From Thioalkalivibrio nitratireducens (GTDB taxonomy: Bacteria > Pseudomonadota > Gammaproteobacteria > Ectothiorhodospirales > Ectothiorhodospiraceae): a DNA stretch of 25,716 nt. The notes under the pieces were generated by a model, which had not been told where the DNA came from, did no database searches, and saw nothing but the letters and a program-made list of their open reading frames with translations. Made by a program: the position numbers and the translations under genes. The stretch is taken from the NCBI GenBank assembly GCA_011390385.1, contig JAABSN010000028.1, positions 1-25,716 of the forward strand, written 5' to 3'. Positions 15,695-24,964 of this stretch are shown here, in pieces (position 1 is the first letter of the stretch; each line of letters starts with the position of its first letter).

Positions 15695-17065
15695 TTACCG
15701 GCGCGGTGCCCGCAAATCAACCTGACCGTCGGCCAGGGCCACCCGGATCGCGTCGGCGATGCGCTCGGCAGCCGCATCGATACGCGCCGCGTCGTCACCC
15801 TCGACCATCACCCGGACCAGTGGCTCGGTTCCGGAAGGCCGCAGCAGCACCCGCCCGTTGTCGGCAAGTTCGGCCGTGATCTGTGCCACGATCGCCTGTA
15901 CCGCCGGTGCATCCAGCACCTGAGCCGCCGGGCCTTCGACAGGGACATTGATCAGGATCTGCGGATATTTCCTGATCACCGACCGCAGGACGGACAAGGG
16001 CTTGCCGGTGCGGTGGACCAGGTGTGCCACACGCAGGGCCGCGACCGTACCATCGCCCGTCGTGGTATGGCTCAGGCAGACAATATGACCCGAGCCCTCG
16101 CCGCCCAGGTGCCAGCCGTTGCGGCGCAGTTCCTCGAGCACGTAACGGTCGCCCACCCGCGCCCGCACAAACGGAATACCGGCCGCGTTCAGTGCCATTT
16201 CTAGACCCAGATTGCTCATCTGTGTTCCGACCACGCCACCAGAGAAACCGCCATCGGTGTGCTCGGAAAGCGCGAGGATCCCGAGGATCTCGTCGCCATC
16301 GACGACCTCGCCCTGTTCGTCGACCAGGATCACGCGGTCCCCGTCGCCGTCCAGCGCGATGCCGAGATCCGCGCCTGCGGCGAGCACCCGCAGGCGCAAC
16401 TGTTCGGGATACAGCGCCCCGCATTCGGCGTTGATGTTGTAGCCGTCGGGGCTCGCTCCGATGGTCTCGACTTCCGCCCCCAGTTCGTCGAAGACCTGCG
16501 GCGCGACGTTGTAGGTGGCGCCGTGCGCACAGTCGATCACCAGCCGCAGGCCGCGGAGTTCGGAGCGTGCGGGAATCGCGCTCTTGCAGAATTCGATATA
16601 GCGTCCGGCAGCATCGTGGATCCGCTCCGCCTTGCCGAGCTGATGTGAATCCAGACCGTTGATCGGATGGTCGAGATGAGCCTCGATCGCTTCTTCCAGG
16701 GCATCCGGAAGCTTGTCGCCCTCGGGTGTGAAGAACTTGAAGCCATTGTCGTGATACGGATTGTGTGATGCGCTGATCACCACGCCCGCCGCAGCCCGAA
16801 AGGTCCGGGTCAGATAGGCGATTGCCGGGGTCGGCATCGGCCCCAGCAGCGCGATATCGGCGCCCGCCGCCGACAGGCCGGCCTCCAGTGCAGACTCGAA
16901 CATGTAGCCGGAAACACGCGTGTCCTTGCCTACCAGCACCGGGCCTGAACTCTGCTGGCCCAGTACCGTTCCCACGGCGTAACCGAGCCGCAGCGCGAAT
17001 TCCGGCGTCATCGGCCACTCGCCCGTGCGCCCGCGGATACCGTCGGTACCGAAATACTTGCCCAC
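15695..17065 (-). CDS. glmM: phosphoglucosamine mutase
   Basis: Converts glucosamine-6-phosphate to glucosamine-1-phosphate, feeding UDP-GlcNAc synthesis for peptidoglycan and lipopolysaccharide. It has 456 residues. The active-site serine that is phosphorylated is Ser100 ([12 protein letters not shown]), the Mg-binding loop is ALDGDGDR with Asp239/241/243, and the phosphate-binding loop [15 protein letters not shown] lies near the C-terminus. The start is GTG at 17065, giving [12 protein letters not shown] (Met when initiated); it aligns with the conserved N-terminus, and GGGGGG lies about 9 nt upstream. It starts 3 nt after the folP stop. Confidence 0.98.
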   Translation of the reverse strand: MGKYFGTDGIRGRTGEWPMTPEFALRLGYAVGTVLGQQSSGPVLVGKDTRVSGYMFESALEAGLSAAGADIALLGPMPTPAIAYLTRTFRAAAGVVISASHNPYHDNGFKFFTPEGDKLPDALEEAIEAHLDHPINGLDSHQLGKAERIHDAAGRYIEFCKSAIPARSELRGLRLVIDCAHGATYNVAPQVFDELGAEVETIGASPDGYNINAECGALYPEQLRLRVLAAGADLGIALDGDGDRVILVDEQGEVVDGDEILGILALSEHTDGGFSGGVVGTQMSNLGLEMALNAAGIPFVRARVGDRYVLEELRRNGWHLGGEGSGHIVCLSHTTTGDGTVAALRVAHLVHRTGKPLSVLRSVIRKYPQILINVPVEGPAAQVLDAPAVQAIVAQITAELADNGRVLLRPSGTEPLVRVMVEGDDAARIDAAAERIADAIRVALADGQVDLRAPRR

Positions 17066-17068
17066 CTG

Positions 17069-17926
17069 TCACGTCCCCCCTTTTGCCTGTTCACCCAGCG
17101 CCGCCAGAATCGCCAGCGCATCGGCGGTCTCCCGAACATCGTGCACTCGCAGGATGCGAGCACCGGCGCGGGCCGCCAGCATGGCTGCGGCGACGCTGCC
17201 GATCCGCCGGTCCGGGATCGGCCGGTCGCCCAGCAGAGACCCGATCATCGACTTGCGGGACACTCCGACCAGAACCGGATAGCCAATCGCCACCAGTGCC
17301 GGCAACCCGCGGAACAACGCCATGTTGTGCTCCAGCGTCTTGCCGAACCCGAAGCCCGGGTCGAGCACGATGCGTTCCGGCGCCACCCCGCGCGCCCGCA
17401 ACAGCTCGGCCTGCGCGGACAGGAATGCACCGACCTCGGCGACGACATCGCGGTACTGCGGCTGTCTCTGCATCGAGCGCGGTGTGCCCTGCATGTGCAT
17501 CACGCACACGGCAGCGCCACTCGCAGCGGCCACATCGATCGCTCCCGGTGCCCGAAGACCGTTGACGTCGTTGATCATGCCTGCCCCGGCCCCCACGGCC
17601 GCACGCATCACCTCGGGCTTGCTGGTGTCGACGGACACGAGTACGTCCAGTTCCTCGTGCAACGCCGCAATCACGGGGATCACCCGCTCGAGTTCCGCTT
17701 CCAGGGTCACCGGTTCCGCACCCGGACGCGTCGATTCGCCGCCGACGTCGATGATGGCCGCCCCATCGGCGACCAGCTGCCGTGCCCGCGCGACGGCGCT
17801 CTCCCGCGTGGCAAAGCGGCCGCCATCGGAAAAGGAATCCGGTGTGACGTTCAGCACACCCATGATCAACGGACGATCAAGCTGCAAGGAGCGTCCCTCG
17901 CAGTTCAGGGTTGGGGTTTCAGACAT
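17069..17926 (-). CDS. folP: dihydropteroate synthase
   Basis: Condenses p-aminobenzoate with dihydropterin pyrophosphate in folate synthesis and is the sulfonamide target. It has 285 residues from the ATG at 17926. Conserved motifs in order are NVTPDSFSDGG (26-36), DVGGESTRPGA (60-70), VSVDTSKPEV (98-107), INDVNGL (118-124), VMHMQGTP (142-149), DPGFGFGKTLEHN (189-201), GVSRKSM (221-227) and RVHDV (260-264). The ribosome site at the chosen ATG is poor; an in-frame TTG at 17950 is the alternative. The ftsH terminator ends about 26 nt before the ATG, so expression must come from read-through or a promoter inside ftsH. Confidence 0.97.
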   Translation of the reverse strand: MSETPTLNCEGRSLQLDRPLIMGVLNVTPDSFSDGGRFATRESAVARARQLVADGAAIIDVGGESTRPGAEPVTLEAELERVIPVIAALHEELDVLVSVDTSKPEVMRAAVGAGAGMINDVNGLRAPGAIDVAAASGAAVCVMHMQGTPRSMQRQPQYRDVVAEVGAFLSAQAELLRARGVAPERIVLDPGFGFGKTLEHNMALFRGLPALVAIGYPVLVGVSRKSMIGSLLGDRPIPDRRIGSVAAAMLAARAGARILRVHDVRETADALAILAALGEQAKGGT

Positions 17927-17952
17927 GCCGCGATGGTAATGGAAATGCAATG

Positions 17953-17984
17953 AAAAGGGGCATCCGAATACCCTCGGATGCCCC
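17953..17984 (-). terminator. rho-independent terminator after ftsH
   Basis: On the minus strand a perfect 11-bp stem, GGGGCATCCGA / TCGGATGCCCC (17984-17957) with a 6-nt loop, is followed by TTTT (17956-17953). It lies 29 nt after the ftsH stop and directly before the folP start. It is the clearest intrinsic terminator in the window. Confidence 0.9.
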
Positions 17985-18013
17985 TATTGGGCCGACTGCG
18001 AATATCGGACCGG

Positions 18014-19954
18014 TCAGGACTGAGGCGCCGCGCCCCCCACCACTCCCGGTCCGGGATGGTCCTCGGCATCGTTGCCGGTTCCCGGCGTGGGTCGGTTGCC
18101 GGAACTGCCCGTGGAGTCCTCGTCTTTCCAGTCGACCGGCGGCCGGGGCTCTCGGCCCTCCATGATATCCGTGATCTGGGGTTCGTCGATGGTCTCGTAC
18201 TTCACCAAAGCGGCGGCCATCGCGTGCAGTTTTTCCAGATTGTCGGTGAGGATCGTCCTTGCCCGTTCGTAGGACGTGTCAATCACCCGCCGAACCTCCT
18301 CGTCGATCGCATGCGCTGTCTCGTCGGACATGTGCTTGGTCTGCGTGACCTGCCGCCCCAGGAAGACCTCGCCCTCGTCCTCCCCGTAGGCCAACGGGCC
18401 CAGACGGTCGGACAGTCCCCATTTGGTGACCATGTTGCGGGCAATCATCGTCGCGCGCTCGATGTCGTTCGAGGCGCCGGTGGTGACCCGATCGGCACCG
18501 AAGATGAGCTCTTCCGCGATCCTGCCGCCGAACAGACTCGCGATCTGGCTCTCGAGTCGTGTCTTGGAGTGACTGTAGCGGTCTTCCTCGGGCAGAAACA
18601 TGGTCACACCAAGCGCGCGGCCGCGCGGAATGATACTGACCTTGTAAACCGGATCATGCTCCGGCACGGTGCGGCCGACGATCGCGTGCCCGGCCTCGTG
18701 ATAGGCCGTCAGTTTCTTCTCATCCTCGCTCATCACCATCGACTTGCGTTCCGCGCCCATCATGATCTTGTCCTTGGCGCGCTCGAAATCGGACATGTCG
18801 ACAGTGCGCTTCCCGGCACGGGCGGCAAACAGCGCCGCCTCGTTGACCAGGTTCGCGAGATCAGCCCCGGAGAAGCCCGGCGTGCCGCGCGCGATCAGGC
18901 TCGGCCGCACGTCATCGGACAACGGGACCTTGCGCATGTGCACCTTGAGGATCTGCTCGCGCCCGCGGACGTCGGGAGCCGGCACGACCACCTGGCGGTC
19001 GAAACGGCCTGGGCGCAGCAAGGCCGGGTCGAGAACGTCCGGACGGTTGGTCGCGGCGATCACGATCACGCCCTCGTTGCCCTCGAACCCGTCCATTTCG
19101 ACCAGCAACTGGTTCAGCGTCTGTTCGCGTTCGTCGTGACCGCCACCCAGACCCGCGCCGCGGTGACGACCCACTGCATCGATTTCGTCGATGAAAATGA
19201 TGCAGGGCGCGTGCTTCTTCGCGGTATCGAACATGTCGCGGACACGCGATGCGCCCACACCGACGAACATCTCGACGAAATCGGAGCCCGAGATGGTGAA
19301 GAAAGGCACTTTCGCCTCACCGGCAATCGCCTTGGCCAGCAGCGTCTTGCCGGTACCGGGGGAGCCGACCATCAGCACGCCGCGCGGAATCTTGCCGCCG
19401 AGCTTCTGAAACTTCGAAGGATCCCGAAGGAAGTCGACGAGCTCGGAGACTTCGTCCTTGGCCTCGTCGCAGCCGGCAACGTCCGCGAACGTGACCTTGA
19501 CCTGGTCCTCGGACATCATCTTGGCCTTGCTCTTGCCAAACGACATCGCGCCCCGGCCACCAGCGCCGCCACCCTGCATCTGGCGCATGAAGTAGATCCA
19601 CACCGCAATCAGCAGCAGCATCGGGAACCAGCTGATCAGGATGTCCATCAGCAGTGAGCGCTGCTGGGCCTCCTGGGCGCGGATTTCCACATTGTTCGCC
19701 AACAGGTCGCCGATCAATCCGGGATCGTTGGGACTCTCGGTGCGGAACGAGCGGCCCTCGATGGTGGTACCACGAATCGTCGTACCCTCGATGGTCACGC
19801 TTTTCACACGCCCGGCCTTCACGTCGTTGATGAACGACGAGTAGGTCATGCTGCGGTCTTCCTGCTGCGGTTCGGGACTGAAGTTGTTGAACACGGACAT
19901 CAGCACGACCGCAATCACTGCCCAGATCACCAGATTTTTTACCAGGCCATTCAA
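18014..19954 (-). CDS. ftsH: ATP-dependent zinc metalloprotease FtsH
   Basis: Membrane-anchored hexameric AAA+ protease that degrades misassembled membrane proteins and short-lived regulators. It has 646 residues. The order is N-terminal helix (about 5-24), periplasmic domain, second helix (about 101-123), AAA+ domain with Walker A GSPGTGKT (197-204) and Walker B IIFIDEID (252-259), and zinc protease domain with HEAGH (419-423). The tail from about residue 600 is Pro/Gly/Asp-rich. The start is TTG at 19954 with GAGGTGG 4 nt upstream; no ATG or GTG fits the conserved N-terminus better. Walker A has Ser where E. coli has Pro. It lies 39 nt after rlmE, as in the E. coli heat-shock pair. Confidence 0.97.
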   Translation of the reverse strand: MNGLVKNLVIWAVIAVVLMSVFNNFSPEPQQEDRSMTYSSFINDVKAGRVKSVTIEGTTIRGTTIEGRSFRTESPNDPGLIGDLLANNVEIRAQEAQQRSLLMDILISWFPMLLLIAVWIYFMRQMQGGGAGGRGAMSFGKSKAKMMSEDQVKVTFADVAGCDEAKDEVSELVDFLRDPSKFQKLGGKIPRGVLMVGSPGTGKTLLAKAIAGEAKVPFFTISGSDFVEMFVGVGASRVRDMFDTAKKHAPCIIFIDEIDAVGRHRGAGLGGGHDEREQTLNQLLVEMDGFEGNEGVIVIAATNRPDVLDPALLRPGRFDRQVVVPAPDVRGREQILKVHMRKVPLSDDVRPSLIARGTPGFSGADLANLVNEAALFAARAGKRTVDMSDFERAKDKIMMGAERKSMVMSEDEKKLTAYHEAGHAIVGRTVPEHDPVYKVSIIPRGRALGVTMFLPEEDRYSHSKTRLESQIASLFGGRIAEELIFGADRVTTGASNDIERATMIARNMVTKWGLSDRLGPLAYGEDEGEVFLGRQVTQTKHMSDETAHAIDEEVRRVIDTSYERARTILTDNLEKLHAMAAALVKYETIDEPQITDIMEGREPRPPVDWKDEDSTGSSGNRPTPGTGNDAEDHPGPGVVGGAAPQS

Positions 19955-19993
19955 AATGCCACCTCGAAATCGCTGAGTTCGCCAACGCGAACG

Positions 19994-20620
19994 TTACACA
20001 TCCCGGAGCCCTTGCGCCAATACGTACACTTCCCGTGATCGAGGACGTGAAGCCGAAGGCTTACGCACCACCACGCGACCGAACCGTGTACGCACCTCGC
20101 GTAGAAACTCGTCCGAGCCCTGCCCCTGAAACAGTTTGACGAGAAATGCCCCATTCGGTTTCAAAACCCTTACCGCGAAATCGAGCGCCAGTTCACACAA
20201 GTAGATGGCCCGCGGCTGGTCGACTGCATCCGTTCCCGAAAGGTTGGGGGCGATATCCGACAGTACAAGGTCCGCGGGCTCTTCTCCAAGCTGGGCGAGG
20301 ATGGCGTTCAGAACCGATTCCTCGTGGAAATCCCCGGTCACGATGTCCACCCCCGGAATCGGCTCCATGGGCAGGATGTCCGAAGCGACCACGCGGCCGG
20401 TCCGGCCGATGCGTTCGGCGGCATACTGGCTCCAACCGCCGGGTGCGGCCCCGAGGTCGACCACCCGCAGGCCGGGCCGCAGAAGATGGTCGCGCTGGTC
20501 GATCTCCGCCAGCTTGTACACCGCCCGGGAACGATAACCTTCCTGCTGCGCCCGTGCGACGAAGGGGTCATCGAAGTGTTCCCTGAGCCAGCGCTGACTG
20601 GACTTGCTGCGTTTCGCCAT
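19994..20620 (-). CDS. rlmE: 23S rRNA (uridine-2'-O-)-methyltransferase RlmE
   Basis: Also called FtsJ or RrmJ. It methylates the 2'-O of U2552 in the A loop of 23S rRNA late in 50S assembly, using S-adenosylmethionine. It has 208 residues, as in the family. The SAM-binding loop is [14 protein letters not shown] (53-66), and the catalytic K-D-K-E tetrad is Lys36, Asp122, Lys162 and Glu197, matching K38/D124/K164/E199 in E. coli. The ATG at 20620 has a strong AAGGAAAGG site. It is divergent from yhbY across 69 nt and is followed by ftsH. Confidence 0.97.
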   Translation of the reverse strand: MAKRSKSSQRWLREHFDDPFVARAQQEGYRSRAVYKLAEIDQRDHLLRPGLRVVDLGAAPGGWSQYAAERIGRTGRVVASDILPMEPIPGVDIVTGDFHEESVLNAILAQLGEEPADLVLSDIAPNLSGTDAVDQPRAIYLCELALDFAVRVLKPNGAFLVKLFQGQGSDEFLREVRTRFGRVVVRKPSASRPRSREVYVLAQGLRDV

Positions 20621-20689
20621 GCCTTTCCTTTCGGTGCCCGCCCGGAGGCATGCTACACTCGCGACCCTTCCAAACCGGGTACCTCGTAC
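20621..20689. promoter_or_regulatory. divergent rlmE / yhbY intergenic region
   Basis: This 69-nt region must hold the start signals of both genes unless rlmE is read from further upstream. Toward yhbY there is a TGCTACACT sequence (20651-20659) resembling an extended -10 (TGnTAnAnT). The reverse strand at the same place reads AGTGTAGCAT, a possible -10 (TAGCAT) toward rlmE, so the two elements overlap. No good -35 box for either is evident and I could not recognise a sigma32 promoter. Confidence 0.35.
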
Positions 20690-20989
20690 GTGGATCTGAC
20701 CGAGCCGCAGCGCAAATTGCTACGCAGCCTCTCGCACCCGCGCAAGCCCATTGTAACCATTGGCCGCAACGGCCTGACCGACAGCGTGCTGGCCGAACTC
20801 GACAAGGCTCTGGAACACCACGAACTGGTCAAGGTCAAGGTCAAGATCGGTGACCGCGAAGAGCGCAGCGCGATGGTCAACGCGCTTTGCGAACGCAGCG
20901 GGGCCACACTGATTCAGCGTGTCGGGTTCGTCGCCACACTGTTCCGACGCAACGCCGACAAGCCGGTGATCACCCTGACAGACTACTAG
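20690..20989 (+). CDS. yhbY: CRS1/YhbY-domain ribosome assembly RNA-binding protein
   Basis: Small RNA-binding protein associated with pre-50S ribosomal particles, 99 residues, the only plus-strand gene in the window. The sequence from [20 protein letters not shown] onward matches the family, with the GxxG-type loop at [18 protein letters not shown] and the HHELVKVKV strand. The start is GTG at 20690 with a weak ribosome site; the frame is open further upstream but that part overlaps rlmE on the other strand. Its TAG stop runs into the first G of a palindromic repeat. A divergent yhbY next to rlmE-ftsH is the usual arrangement. Confidence 0.95.
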   Translation: MDLTEPQRKLLRSLSHPRKPIVTIGRNGLTDSVLAELDKALEHHELVKVKVKIGDREERSAMVNALCERSGATLIQRVGFVATLFRRNADKPVITLTDY

Positions 20990-21179
20990 GGAAGTGCTGA
21001 TCAATGCAGTTGTCATTGCGAGCGAAGCGCGGCACTCACACGCATAGCGCATTGAACAGCCGGAGGCTGGCCCGAAGGGCGAGCGCAGCGAGTCATTCAA
21101 ACGGCGCTTCTGAAATCAACGGGTCGTGGATCGCCGCGTCGCTTCGCTCCTCGCGATGACGGATCAATCAGCGCTCCCC
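20989..21179. repeat. MITE-like palindromic repeat between yhbY and greA
   Basis: The outer ends are imperfect inverted repeats: GGGAAGTGCTGATCAAT (20989-21005) against GGGGAGCGCTGATTGAT (reverse strand, from 21179). Inside them are GTCATTGCGAGCGAAGCG (21012-21029) and its near complement, read on the plus strand as CGCTTCGCTCCTCGCGATGAC (21140-21160). The core has small hairpins, such as AGCC-GGA-GGCT and GCCC-GAA-GGGC. No coding frame of note is present. The GTCATTGCGAGCGAAGCG type of palindrome is a common interspersed bacterial repeat; only one copy is in this window. It separates convergent genes and could act as a bidirectional terminator. Confidence 0.7.
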
Positions 21180-21196
21180 GAGTCCGTCGGCTTGAG

Positions 21197-21676
21197 TCAG
21201 TTGACATAGAGCACTTCAAGGATCTCGTATTCCCGGGCACCCCCAGGCGCCTGAACGGTCACGAGATCGCCTTCTTCCTTGCCGATCAGGGCGCGGGCAA
21301 TCGGCGAGCTCACCGAGATCATACCCTGCTTGATGTCCGCCTCGTCGTCACCGACGATCCTGTAGGTCACCGCCTTGCCATCGTCGGTACCCTCGAGCGT
21401 CACGGTGACACCGAAAACCACCTTGCCATTGTTCGGCAGCGACGTGACATCGATGACCTGCGCATTACCGAGCTTGCTCTCGATCTCGCGGATTCTCCCC
21501 TCGATGAAGCTCTGCTGTTCGCGCGCTGCGTGATACTCGGCATTCTCTTTCAGGTCGCCGTGCGCCCGCGCTTCGGCAATCGCGTTGACCACCCGGGGGC
21601 GATCCTCGGTCTTCAACCGCCGCAATTCTTCCTTGAGCTTCTCGGCACCCGCCACTGTGAGAGGGGTCTTGCTCAT
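21197..21676 (-). CDS. greA: transcription elongation factor GreA
   Basis: Binds in the secondary channel of backtracked RNA polymerase and stimulates transcript cleavage. It has 159 residues. The N-terminal coiled coil (about 10-75) carries the tip acidic residues Asp41 and Glu44 ([12 protein letters not shown]) that coordinate the catalytic Mg; the C-terminal FKBP-like domain includes [14 protein letters not shown]. The ATG at 21676 overlaps the carB stop by 4 nt and has a strong GGGAGGAG site inside the carB end. The carAB-greA order is seen in many gamma- and betaproteobacteria. Confidence 0.98.
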   Translation of the reverse strand: MSKTPLTVAGAEKLKEELRRLKTEDRPRVVNAIAEARAHGDLKENAEYHAAREQQSFIEGRIREIESKLGNAQVIDVTSLPNNGKVVFGVTVTLEGTDDGKAVTYRIVGDDEADIKQGMISVSSPIARALIGKEEGDLVTVQAPGGAREYEILEVLYVN

Positions 21677-24600
21677 GTGTCGCTCCTCCCCTGAAGATTT
21701 TCCGCATGCAGGTCCTGCAAGCGGAAAACATTATCGAATTCGAGATAATCCAGCGCCTGCACGGTCGCCAGAGCACCGGCAATGGTCGTCGTGTAGCTCA
21801 CCTTGTGCATCAGCGCCTCGCGGCGGATCGTGAAGGAATCGGAGGTGGCCTGCTTGCCTTCCACGGTATTCACGATAAAACTGATCTCGTCGTTCTTGAT
21901 CATGTCCACGATGTGCGGGCGTCCCTCGGTCACCTTGTTCACCACCGTCAGCTGAACGCCGTGTTCCTGCAGGAAAGCAGCGGTACCGCGTGTCGCCAGC
22001 ACCTCGAAACCGAGTTCGACCAGACGCAGCCCCACCTTGGCCAGCGCCGCGCGCTTGTCGATGTCGCGTACCGAGACGAAGGCCTTGCCTTTCGCAGGAA
22101 GCCTGACACCAGCTCCCAACTGGCTTTTGGCGAAGGCCTCGGCGAAGCTGCGCCCCACGCCCATGACTTCCCCGGTCGACTTCATTTCCGGCCCGAGGAT
22201 CGGATCCACGCCGGGGAATTTGGCGAACGGGAACACCGCTTCCTTGACAGCGTAGAAACCTGGAAGCACCGGCTTGCCCAGATTCTGGTCCTTCAGGCTC
22301 GTGCCGGCCATGCACCGCGCCGCAATCTTGGCCAGCGGCAATCCAACGACCTTGGAAACGAAGGGCACGGTACGTGACGCGCGTGGATTGACCTCCAGCA
22401 CATAGATATCCTCGCCCTTGATCGCGAACTGGGTATTCATCAGGCCCACCACCTTCAGCCCCAGTGCCATCTTTCGCACCTGGTCGGCCATTTCGTCCTG
22501 TAGCCGATCGGACAGCGAGAACGGCGGCAGCGAGCAGGCCGAGTCCCCGGAATGCACCCCCGCCTGTTCGATGTGCTCCATGATCCCGCCAATGAATACA
22601 TCCTGACCGTCGCAGATCGCGTCGACGTCGACCTCGATCGCATCGTCGAGAAAGCGGTCGAGCAGCACCGGGGCGTCATTGGAAACCGACACCGCATCGC
22701 GCATGTAGCGTTTCAGGTCGTCCTCGTCGCGCACGATCTCCATCGCACGGCCCCCGAGAACGTACGATGGCCGAACCACGAGCGGGTAGCCGATCTCCGC
22801 AGCCAGTTTCTCGGCCTGTTCCTCACTGCGGGCGGTGCGGTTGGGCGGTTGGCGCAGATCCAGCTTCTGCAACAGGTGCTGGAAGCGCTCACGGTCTTCC
22901 GCCAGGTCGATCGAATCGGGGGAGGTCCCGATGATGGGCACGCCCGCGGCCTCGAGATCCCGGGCCAGCTTCAGGGGTGTCTGGCCGCCATACTGCACGA
23001 TCACGCCCGTGGGTTTCTCCACCGCAACGACTTCGAGCACGTCCTCGAGCGTCAGTGGTTCGAAGTACAGCCGGTCGGAGGTGTCGTAGTCGGTGGATAC
23101 CGTCTCGGGATTGCAGTTGACCATGATGGTCTCGTAGCCATCCTCGCGCATCGCCAGCGCGGCATGCACGCAGCAGTAATCGAATTCGATGCCCTGGCCG
23201 ATCCGGTTGGGTCCGCCACCGAGAACCATGATCTTCTGACGATCGGTCGGGTCGGCCTCGTTCTCCTCTTCGTAGGTCGAGTACATGTACGCCGTCGTCG
23301 TCGCGAACTCGGCAGCACAGGTGTCGACGCGCTTGTACACCGGGTGTACGTCCAACGCATGCCGCTGCTTGCGTACCGCTTTCTCGGTCTCATTGAGCAG
23401 ACGGGCGAGACGGCGATCCGAGAATCCACGACGCTTCAGCTCGAAGATTTCCGCCGCGCTCATGTCGTTCAGGAAACGGTCGCGTGTCGCCTTCTCGATC
23501 TCGATCAACTGGTGGATCTGGGCCAGAAACCAGCGATCGATCGCGGTCAGCCCGAAAATGTCCTCGATACTGAAACCGGCACGGAAACCGTCGGCGACGT
23601 TGAAGATGCGCTCAGGCCCCGGATTGGCGAGAAGAACACGCAATTGCTCGGCCACATCGCCGGCCTTGGGGTCGACCATCTCGTCGAGACCATCGACGCC
23701 GATCTCCAGCCCGCGCAATGCCTTTTGCAGGGACTCCTGGAAAGTACGACCGATCGCCATGACCTCGCCGACCGATTTCATCTGCGTGGTCAGGCGGGCC
23801 TGCGCCTGCGGGAATTTCTCGAAAGTGAAACGGGGAATCTTGGTCACGACATAGTCGATCGAGGGCTCGAACGACGCCGGGGTCAGGCCGCCGGTGATTT
23901 CATTGCGCAGTTCGTCCAGCGTGTATCCCACCGCAAGCTTCGCCGCGATCTTCGCGATCGGGAAACCGGTCGCCTTGGAAGCCAGTGCCGACGAACGTGA
24001 CACGCGCGGGTTCATCTCGATCACGATCAGCCGGCCGTCGTCCGGGTTCACCGCGAACTGTACGTTCGAACCACCGGTTTCGACGCCGATCTTGCGCAGT
24101 ACCGCCAGCGAGGCGTCACGCATGATCTGGTATTCCTTGTCGGTCAGCGTCTGCGCCGGGGCGACAGTGATGGAATCGCCGGTGTGCACGCCCATCGGAT
24201 CAAGATTCTCGATCGAACAGACGATGATGCAGTTGTCCGCCTTGTCGCGGACCACCTCCATCTCGAATTCCTTCCAGCCCAGCGCCGACTCCTCCAACAG
24301 CACTTCATTGGTCGGCGAGAGATCCAGACCGCCTTTCACGATCTCCTCGAACTCTTCCCGGTTGTAGGCGATGCCGCCGCCGGAGCCGCCCAGCGTGAAC
24401 GAGGGCCGGATGATCACCGGAAACCCGATGTCCGGCTGTACCCGTTGCGCCTCGTCCCAGGTATTGGCGATGAATGCCCTGGGCGTGGCCAGGCCGATCT
24501 CGGTCATCGCCTCACGGAAGCGCTCGCGATCCTCCGCCATGTCGATCGCATCCTCGTTCGCGCCGATCATCTCGACGCCGTACTTCTTGAGCACGCCCTC

Positions 24601-24912
24601 GTTGGCCAGGTCCAGCGCGCAATTGAGCGCGGTCTGCCCCCCCATGGTCGGTAACAGTGCGTCCGGGCGCTCCTTTTCGATGATGCGTTCGACCACGCGC
24701 CAGTCGACCGGCTCGATGTACACGGCGTCGGCGGTTTCGGGATCGGTCATGATGGTGGCCGGATTCGAATTGACCAGAATCACGCGGAAACCTTCCTCGC
24801 GCAGGGCCTTGCAGGCCTGTGCGCCGGAATAGTCGAATTCGCAGGCCTGACCGATCACGATCGGACCGGCGCCGAGGATCAGTACGCTCTGGATGTCGGT
24901 ACGTTTGGGCAT
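21673..24912 (-). CDS. carB: carbamoyl-phosphate synthase large subunit
   Basis: Makes carbamoyl phosphate from bicarbonate, ammonia delivered by CarA, and two ATP, for pyrimidine and arginine synthesis. It has 1079 residues, close to the 1073 of E. coli. The layout is the expected duplication: first ATP-grasp domain (about 1-400, starting [20 protein letters not shown]), oligomerisation domain (about 400-555), second ATP-grasp domain (about 560-940, starting [19 protein letters not shown]), then the MGS-like allosteric domain (from about 940). Both halves keep the ExNPR-type metal-binding strand ([14 protein letters not shown] and [14 protein letters not shown]). The gene starts 52 nt after carA and is intact. 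Confidence 0.98.
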   Translation of the reverse strand: MPKRTDIQSVLILGAGPIVIGQACEFDYSGAQACKALREEGFRVILVNSNPATIMTDPETADAVYIEPVDWRVVERIIEKERPDALLPTMGGQTALNCALDLANEGVLKKYGVEMIGANEDAIDMAEDRERFREAMTEIGLATPRAFIANTWDEAQRVQPDIGFPVIIRPSFTLGGSGGGIAYNREEFEEIVKGGLDLSPTNEVLLEESALGWKEFEMEVVRDKADNCIIVCSIENLDPMGVHTGDSITVAPAQTLTDKEYQIMRDASLAVLRKIGVETGGSNVQFAVNPDDGRLIVIEMNPRVSRSSALASKATGFPIAKIAAKLAVGYTLDELRNEITGGLTPASFEPSIDYVVTKIPRFTFEKFPQAQARLTTQMKSVGEVMAIGRTFQESLQKALRGLEIGVDGLDEMVDPKAGDVAEQLRVLLANPGPERIFNVADGFRAGFSIEDIFGLTAIDRWFLAQIHQLIEIEKATRDRFLNDMSAAEIFELKRRGFSDRRLARLLNETEKAVRKQRHALDVHPVYKRVDTCAAEFATTTAYMYSTYEEENEADPTDRQKIMVLGGGPNRIGQGIEFDYCCVHAALAMREDGYETIMVNCNPETVSTDYDTSDRLYFEPLTLEDVLEVVAVEKPTGVIVQYGGQTPLKLARDLEAAGVPIIGTSPDSIDLAEDRERFQHLLQKLDLRQPPNRTARSEEQAEKLAAEIGYPLVVRPSYVLGGRAMEIVRDEDDLKRYMRDAVSVSNDAPVLLDRFLDDAIEVDVDAICDGQDVFIGGIMEHIEQAGVHSGDSACSLPPFSLSDRLQDEMADQVRKMALGLKVVGLMNTQFAIKGEDIYVLEVNPRASRTVPFVSKVVGLPLAKIAARCMAGTSLKDQNLGKPVLPGFYAVKEAVFPFAKFPGVDPILGPEMKSTGEVMGVGRSFAEAFAKSQLGAGVRLPAKGKAFVSVRDIDKRAALAKVGLRLVELGFEVLATRGTAAFLQEHGVQLTVVNKVTEGRPHIVDMIKNDEISFIVNTVEGKQATSDSFTIRREALMHKVSYTTTIAGALATVQALDYLEFDNVFRLQDLHAENLQGRSDT

Positions 24913-24964
24913 GGCAAGGCAGCTCCGCTATCGGATTCGGGGACGGCGACGGAAGAAGAGGGAC

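Noticed and set aside
17978..19657. A 559-codon plus-strand open frame opposite ftsH
   Set aside because: Shadow of the highly conserved ftsH frame. It starts in the ftsH terminator region and has no family features.
20324..20689. Extension of yhbY upstream to an ATG at 20324
   Set aside because: It would run 122 codons antisense through rlmE. The YhbY family begins at the position of the GTG at 20690, and the total length of 99 residues fits the family.
20989..21179. Possible CRISPR array or small RNA in the yhbY-greA gap
   Set aside because: There are no regularly spaced direct repeats, only nested inverted repeats. No promoter for a separate RNA is evident.
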